Origin: CAYSCX01 sp964429575
GTDB taxonomy: Bacteria; Desulfobacterota; Binatia; Binatales; Binataceae
NCBI GenBank assembly: GCA_964429575.1
Contig: CAYSCX010000042.1
Span: forward strand, 1 to 17,446
Direction of reading: 5' to 3'
Length of the DNA: 17,446 bases
Shown: one piece after another, positions 13,755 through 17,446 of the stretch
How the letters are laid out: each line of letters starts with the position of its first letter
Numbering within the stretch: position 1 is the stretch's first letter
Made by a program: the position numbers and the translations under genes
The notes under the pieces: generated by a model
Databases searched by the model: none
Told to the model about the DNA's origin: nothing
The model's input: only the letters and a program-made list of their open reading frames with translations

Positions 13755-13829
13755 GAAGCTGAGGTTCGTCGGTAACTCGCCGTTGCGATTCGACCGCGAG
13801 TCGCAGAGCATCAATTCCACGTTCCGCCT

Positions 13830-14375
13830 TCAGTCCAGCCCCAGACGCTCCTTGCCCTCGGGCGAAATCATCTGCGGGTTCCAGGGCGGATCCCACACCA
13901 GCTCCACATCCGCGTCAGCCACGCCCGGCAGCGCCATCAGCTTCTGCTTCGCATCGTGCGCGATCGACGCGCCCATGCCGCAGCCCTGCGCAGTCAGCGT
14001 CATCTTGATCTCGATCTTCTTCGCGCCGTCGGACTCGTCCTTGATCTGCATGCCGTACACGAGCCCGAGATCGACGATGTTCACCGGAATCTCCGGGTCG
14101 TAGCACGTCTTCAGCGAGTCCCAGACCATCGACTCGAGATCGCCGTCCGCAACGGCGCTTGCGGCGACCGCGCCGGTATCCTCGGGTTTCTTCCCGAGCG
14201 AGTCCGCGTCCTTGCCCGCGATGCGAAACAGTCCGCCGTAAGCAGGCACCTGCACGGTGAACGTGCCGCCGAGGGTCTGCGTGATGATCACTTCGAGGCC
14301 CGCCTCGAGTTTGAAGCGGTTGCCGGCGGGAACCTGGATCGCTTCGACTTCTCGCGTCAGCTCAACTCGTTCCAT
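13830..14375 (-). CDS. sufT: Fe-S cluster assembly factor SufT
   Basis: A 181-residue protein of the long SufT type. SufT proteins help mature Fe-S enzymes in the cytoplasm. The N-terminal 75 residues form the extra domain of the long form (VEAIQVPAGNRFKLEAGL, then GGTFTVQVPAYGGLFRI). The MIP18/DUF59 domain follows with DPEIPVNIVDLGLVYG (93-108), TAQGCGMG with Cys132, and DPPWNPQMIS (162-171), a typical ending. Cys91 precedes the DPEIPV motif. The length matches the family. GAGG about 9 bases before ATG 14375 serves as ribosome site. It stands alone: no sufB, sufC, sufD or sufS lies nearby, and it is divergent from the exonuclease fusion gene. A paaD or Mrp-associated role is less likely because the N-terminal domain is the SufT one. 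Confidence 0.92.
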   Translation of the reverse strand: MERVELTREVEAIQVPAGNRFKLEAGLEVIITQTLGGTFTVQVPAYGGLFRIAGKDADSLGKKPEDTGAVAASAVADGDLESMVWDSLKTCYDPEIPVNIVDLGLVYGMQIKDESDGAKKIEIKMTLTAQGCGMGASIAHDAKQKLMALPGVADADVELVWDPPWNPQMISPEGKERLGLD

Positions 14376-14407
14376 CGTTCTTATCCTCTGTGCGCAACGT
14401 TCAATTC

Positions 14408-14436
14408 TATTCCGTGGGCGCGCTGCATTCCACCTG
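14408..14436 (-). promoter_or_regulatory. Candidate sufT promoter
   Basis: In the 122-base divergent region, the minus strand carries TAGAAT (5 of 6 to the -10 consensus) about 30 bases before the sufT ATG. A weak -35, TGGAAT, lies 17 bases further upstream. This is plausible but not strong. I see no clear promoter for the divergent plus-strand gene in the same region. Confidence 0.3.
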
Positions 14437-14482
14437 CCGCGTTGTCGGCGCGTGCGACGCCTGCTAAACCGATGCGAGACTT

Positions 14483-14490
14483 GGAGGAGG
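14483..14490 (+). promoter_or_regulatory. Ribosome binding site of the exonuclease/UvrC-like gene
   Basis: GGAGGAGG with 7 bases to GTG 14498. This supports the GTG start of the fusion protein. Confidence 0.75.
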
Positions 14491-14497
14491 CGGGACG

Positions 14498-16387
14498 GTG
14501 GACGAGGGAGCCGGATTTCACGCGCGCCTCGAGCACGCGGCGAGCGCGACGGCGAAAGAAAAACTCGTCGCGTTCCTCGAAGCGCGGCCTGCCGGCGCCG
14601 ACGCGCGCGAACTGATCGGCCTGCTCCTCAACGGCGCCGGTACGGACCCAGAACTCGGCGAGCGGCTGGTTCGAAGTCTTCTCGGCGCAGATCCCAACTT
14701 CATCTACGACTCCGATAGCGCGCTGTGGTCGCTTCGGCGCGCCGCCTCACTGCGCGTGCCGTTCGACGAAGCGCAATTCACGGTAGTGGATCTCGAAACG
14801 ACCGGTGGGCGAGCCGGCCCGGGTACAATCGTTGAGATCGGCGCATATCGCATGACGGGCCGTCGCATCGGCGAGTCGTTTCAGACGCTGGTGCGGCCGC
14901 ATGCGCCCATCCCGCGGTTCATCACCGGCCTCACGTCGATCACCAATGCGATGGTCCGCGACGCGCCGCGCATCGAAGACATCCTCCCGGCGTTTCGCGA
15001 TTTTATGGGCGACTCCGTGATGGTCGCACACAATGCGCCGTTCGATTTCAGCTTCCTCGATTTCGAGTTCCGCCGCATCTTCGGCATCGGAGTGCGAAAT
15101 CCGGTGCTGTGCACGCTTCGAATGGCTCGGCGCTTCCTGCCCTCGGTCAAGCGCAGACGTCTCGATGCGCTCGCCGAACACTTCGGACTCGCGACCGACG
15201 GGCGCCATCGCGGACTCGGTGACGCGCGCATGGCAGCGGAGATTCTCTCGATCTTTCTGGACATCGCGGAGAAAAACGGGCTCGCGCGGCTCGACCTCTT
15301 GCTGGACCACAATCAGCGCGGCATCGCGGGGCGGCGCATCGAGCGCCACATTGCGCCCGAAGAAGTTGCGGCGCTGCCTTCGGCGCCGGGCGTGTACATA
15401 ATGCGCAATGTGCGTGGTGACCTTCTGTATGTGGGAAAGGCGCGGCGGCTGAAGGATCGCGTGTCGTCATACTTCAACGCGGGCATATCACTGAATGCGA
15501 AGACCGCGGATCTCGTCAGTCACGTCTGGAAACTCGAAACGCGCGTCACGCGCTCGTCGCTCGACGCGGCGCTGCTTGAGGCGCGACTCATCCGCGAACT
15601 CAAGCCGCCGTTCAACCGGATGCTCAAGGGTGTCGCGCCCGCGTACTTCGTGAAGCTCGACCTGATGGATGAGTTCCCGCGCATCATGATCTCATCACGG
15701 CTCACCACGCGGCGCGGCATGTTGCAGCTCGGACCGTTCATCGGCAAGGCGTCACTAGAGCGATCGATACGAGCGTTGTCGCGAATCCTCGGATTGCGAA
15801 CCTGCCCTGGCACGCTCAAACCTGACGCGGACTTTGCGCCGTGCATCTACGGACAGATGGGGCACTGCACCGCGCCATGCAATGGAAGCATCGGCGGGGA
15901 TGCGTACGCCGAGCGGGTGCGCAAAGTCGTCGCGTTTCTCCGCGGTCGAAGCGGCGCGCTCACCGGAGAGCTTGCGCGGGCGCGCGATCAAGCGGCACGC
16001 GCGCTGCGATACGAGGAGGCATCGCGGCTCCATCGCGATCTCGAATCGCTCGCGACGTTCGCGAACCGCGTGGCGAGACTCAGCCAAGTGGTGACGGAGA
16101 ACAATCTCGTGATCGTGACCGGCCGCGACGGCGACCGGGCTGCACACGTGGTGCTGAGCGGAAGGCTCGCGTTGTCTCGCGAGTTAAATTCGCCGGAGGC
16201 TATGAACGAAATAGTGGCGTTTGTGGTTGACAATTTTGAGCGATACCGCGGGCGGCCGGTCGTACGCGCGGAGCTGGAACCGATGACGATCGTCGCACGT
16301 TGGCTTCGAGAGCGCGCGCCAGACGAGGGCAGGCTGATCTATCTGCGTGGGCCGGGACTTTCCGTCGAAATTTTGGAGCGCGGCTGA
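14498..16387 (+). CDS. DnaQ-like 3'-5' exonuclease fused to GIY-YIG/UvrC N-terminal module
   Basis: A 629-residue fusion for DNA repair. After about 90 helical residues comes a DEDDh exonuclease domain: VVDLETTG (Asp98, Glu100), AHNAPFDFSFL (Asp183) and GRHRGLGDA (His237, Asp242). A GIY-YIG nuclease domain follows: GVYIM (298-302), YVGKARRLKDR (311-321) and catalytic Glu361 in LLEARLI. Next is the UvrC Cys cluster, Cys436-x12-Cys449-x7-Cys457-x3-Cys461, whose spacing closely matches the four Cys reported to hold a 4Fe-4S cluster in E. coli UvrC. A UVR-like helix pair (YEEASRLHRDLESL) comes after that. The last 100 residues contain neither the UvrC RNase-H-like nuclease nor helix-hairpin-helix motifs. 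The layout resembles mycobacterial Rv2191. It probably incises and trims damaged strands, as Cho does for the 3' cut. It is followed by a lipoprotein gene after one base. Confidence 0.92.
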   Translation: MDEGAGFHARLEHAASATAKEKLVAFLEARPAGADARELIGLLLNGAGTDPELGERLVRSLLGADPNFIYDSDSALWSLRRAASLRVPFDEAQFTVVDLETTGGRAGPGTIVEIGAYRMTGRRIGESFQTLVRPHAPIPRFITGLTSITNAMVRDAPRIEDILPAFRDFMGDSVMVAHNAPFDFSFLDFEFRRIFGIGVRNPVLCTLRMARRFLPSVKRRRLDALAEHFGLATDGRHRGLGDARMAAEILSIFLDIAEKNGLARLDLLLDHNQRGIAGRRIERHIAPEEVAALPSAPGVYIMRNVRGDLLYVGKARRLKDRVSSYFNAGISLNAKTADLVSHVWKLETRVTRSSLDAALLEARLIRELKPPFNRMLKGVAPAYFVKLDLMDEFPRIMISSRLTTRRGMLQLGPFIGKASLERSIRALSRILGLRTCPGTLKPDADFAPCIYGQMGHCTAPCNGSIGGDAYAERVRKVVAFLRGRSGALTGELARARDQAARALRYEEASRLHRDLESLATFANRVARLSQVVTENNLVIVTGRDGDRAAHVVLSGRLALSRELNSPEAMNEIVAFVVDNFERYRGRPVVRAELEPMTIVARWLRERAPDEGRLIYLRGPGLSVEILERG

Positions 16388-16388
16388 T

Positions 16389-17446
16389 TTGCCGTCATTC
16401 TGGTTCGGCCGCGTGCGAGTGACGGCGGTTATAGCCGCCCTTGTCGTGTGCGCCAGGATCACAGGATGTACGAACGTGAAAGCATCGGCGACAGATGAGC
16501 GCTACGCGCAACTCGTCGTTGAAGGCGAGGGGAGCCAGAACGGAATCTACGATCCGTCGGTCGAATACGACGCGAGCGGCCGGGTCGGGTGGCTGGTGTA
16601 CTCGACGGTCAACGGCGACGCGAAGCCGGTCGGTCCGTACGTTCACACCGAAATTGCGCGGAGCGACGATCACGGCCGCAGGTGGCGTCACATCAAGCGA
16701 ATCAACCAGTCGCATGACGACACGCTCGATTTCATCGACGGTTCAAAGGTGCACGGCGTGTGGCGCTACGAAGTTTCATCGCTCGTACTTGACCCCGGCG
16801 ACAGGGGGCGCGAGTGGAAGTTCTTTGCGCACAAGTACTTCTGGAACGAGAAGCAGGATCGCATGGTCGCGTATGGATGGATCGCGATGCGGACCGCATC
16901 GAGTCCCGACGGTGAATGGTCAGAGGAGATCGCATTGCTCGGCGCCGGGCAATTTCCGCCCGCTCCGTACGACAAGGTGCGCGCGCGAGTCAGTCTGCTC
17001 GATCCGAGTCTCGATGAGTATCTCGTGTACACCGAGCCGGGGGCATACCAGCGCGGCGGAGTGCTGTACCTGAGCCTCACCGCGATCAAGAAAGGCGGCC
17101 ACGATGCGATTATTTTGCTCAGCTCGGCGGATCACGGTCAGAGTTGGAAGTTCGTTGCGAAAGCTGCGACCAGCGCCGACGCGCAGGCGCTCGGCTACAA
17201 GTACTTCGATGGCACGAGTATCGCGGAGGAGAACGGCCACGTGTTCCTGCTCGCATCGCCGGCGGTAGCACTCGAGAACCATGCGGGCACGATGGTGTTC
17301 GAGTTCGAGGAGCTGACTGCGGGCAAGTTGATGCGAGATCAGTCAGGGAAGCTGGTGGTGCGCCGGCACATCCTGCCGCAGAGTGCATTTCTGTCGGACC
17401 GAGGCGGCGGGCAGAGCGATTACGACGAGCACAATACCTACGGCGG
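16389..17446 (+). CDS. BNR-repeat (sialidase-fold) lipoprotein, 3' end cut by window
   Basis: An open frame from TTG 16389 to the window edge, 352 residues with no stop. A signal sequence (VRVTAVIAALVVCARITGC) ends in the lipobox ITGC, with Cys27 as the lipid site. It is therefore probably an exported lipoprotein held in a membrane. Two full Asp-box (BNR) motifs, S-x-D-x-G-x-x-W, occur at Ser92-Trp99 (SDDHGRRW) and Ser246-Trp253 (SADHGQSW), with a degenerate one at 172-177 (SPDGEW). This points to a sialidase-like beta-propeller. Catalytic residues of true sialidases cannot be identified, so binding or another glycosidase-like role is equally possible. GGAG about 11 bases before the TTG, inside the end of the upstream gene, may be its ribosome site. 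GTG 16413 or 16419 are alternative starts that still keep the lipobox. No relation to DNA repair is expected. Confidence 0.72.
   Translation, partial: MPSFWFGRVRVTAVIAALVVCARITGCTNVKASATDERYAQLVVEGEGSQNGIYDPSVEYDASGRVGWLVYSTVNGDAKPVGPYVHTEIARSDDHGRRWRHIKRINQSHDDTLDFIDGSKVHGVWRYEVSSLVLDPGDRGREWKFFAHKYFWNEKQDRMVAYGWIAMRTASSPDGEWSEEIALLGAGQFPPAPYDKVRARVSLLDPSLDEYLVYTEPGAYQRGGVLYLSLTAIKKGGHDAIILLSSADHGQSWKFVAKAATSADAQALGYKYFDGTSIAEENGHVFLLASPAVALENHAGTMVFEFEELTAGKLMRDQSGKLVVRRHILPQSAFLSDRGGGQSDYDEHNTYG

Overview
The window is high-GC, gene-dense chromosomal DNA of a bacterium. It carries bacterial-type L21, L27, EF-P, Obg, RsfS and an export-type lipoprotein. The order rplU-rpmA-(...)-obg-proB-proA-nadD-rsfS is the arrangement common in deltaproteobacterial-type genomes such as Geobacter. 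An F420-type luciferase-like oxidoreductase, a crotonase, a YtcJ-type amidohydrolase and a palindromic GAGCGAAGCGAAGGAT element suggest a soil or subsurface lineage such as Binatota or a related Desulfobacterota-like group. That placement is inference from gene content, not a phylogeny. I see no rRNA, tRNA, CRISPR array, insertion sequence or prophage, and no gene-free stretch longer than 300 bases.

Layout. (1) Positions 1-3588, minus strand: a YgfZ-type folate/Fe-S protein, a 47-residue desulforedoxin-like metal protein, a YtcJ-like amidohydrolase, and an enoyl-CoA hydratase/isomerase whose start overlaps the amidohydrolase stop and whose end runs off the window. (2) Positions 3750-7295, plus strand: a 45-residue membrane protein with a very good ribosome binding site, a secreted two-repeat protein with a Pro/Tyr-rich NPYG tail, elongation factor P with Asn at the usual modification site, and a THUMP-type RNA methyltransferase. 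(3) Positions 7311-13638, minus strand: rplU, rpmA, a rho-independent terminator, an LLM-class oxidoreductase, then obg, proB, proA, nadD and rsfS tightly packed with several overlaps. (4) Positions 13830-14375, minus strand: SufT. (5) Positions 14498-17446, plus strand: a DnaQ-like exonuclease fused to a GIY-YIG/UvrC N-terminal module, followed at once by a BNR-repeat (sialidase-fold) lipoprotein cut by the window end.

Functionally, most genes are housekeeping: ribosome assembly and control (L21, L27, Obg, RsfS, EF-P, RNA methyltransferase), proline and NAD synthesis, Fe-S maintenance (YgfZ, SufT) and DNA repair. The parts least explained by known families are the secreted repeat protein with no usable start codon in front of its signal peptide, the two mini-proteins, and the BNR lipoprotein. 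I found no clear undescribed multi-gene system.
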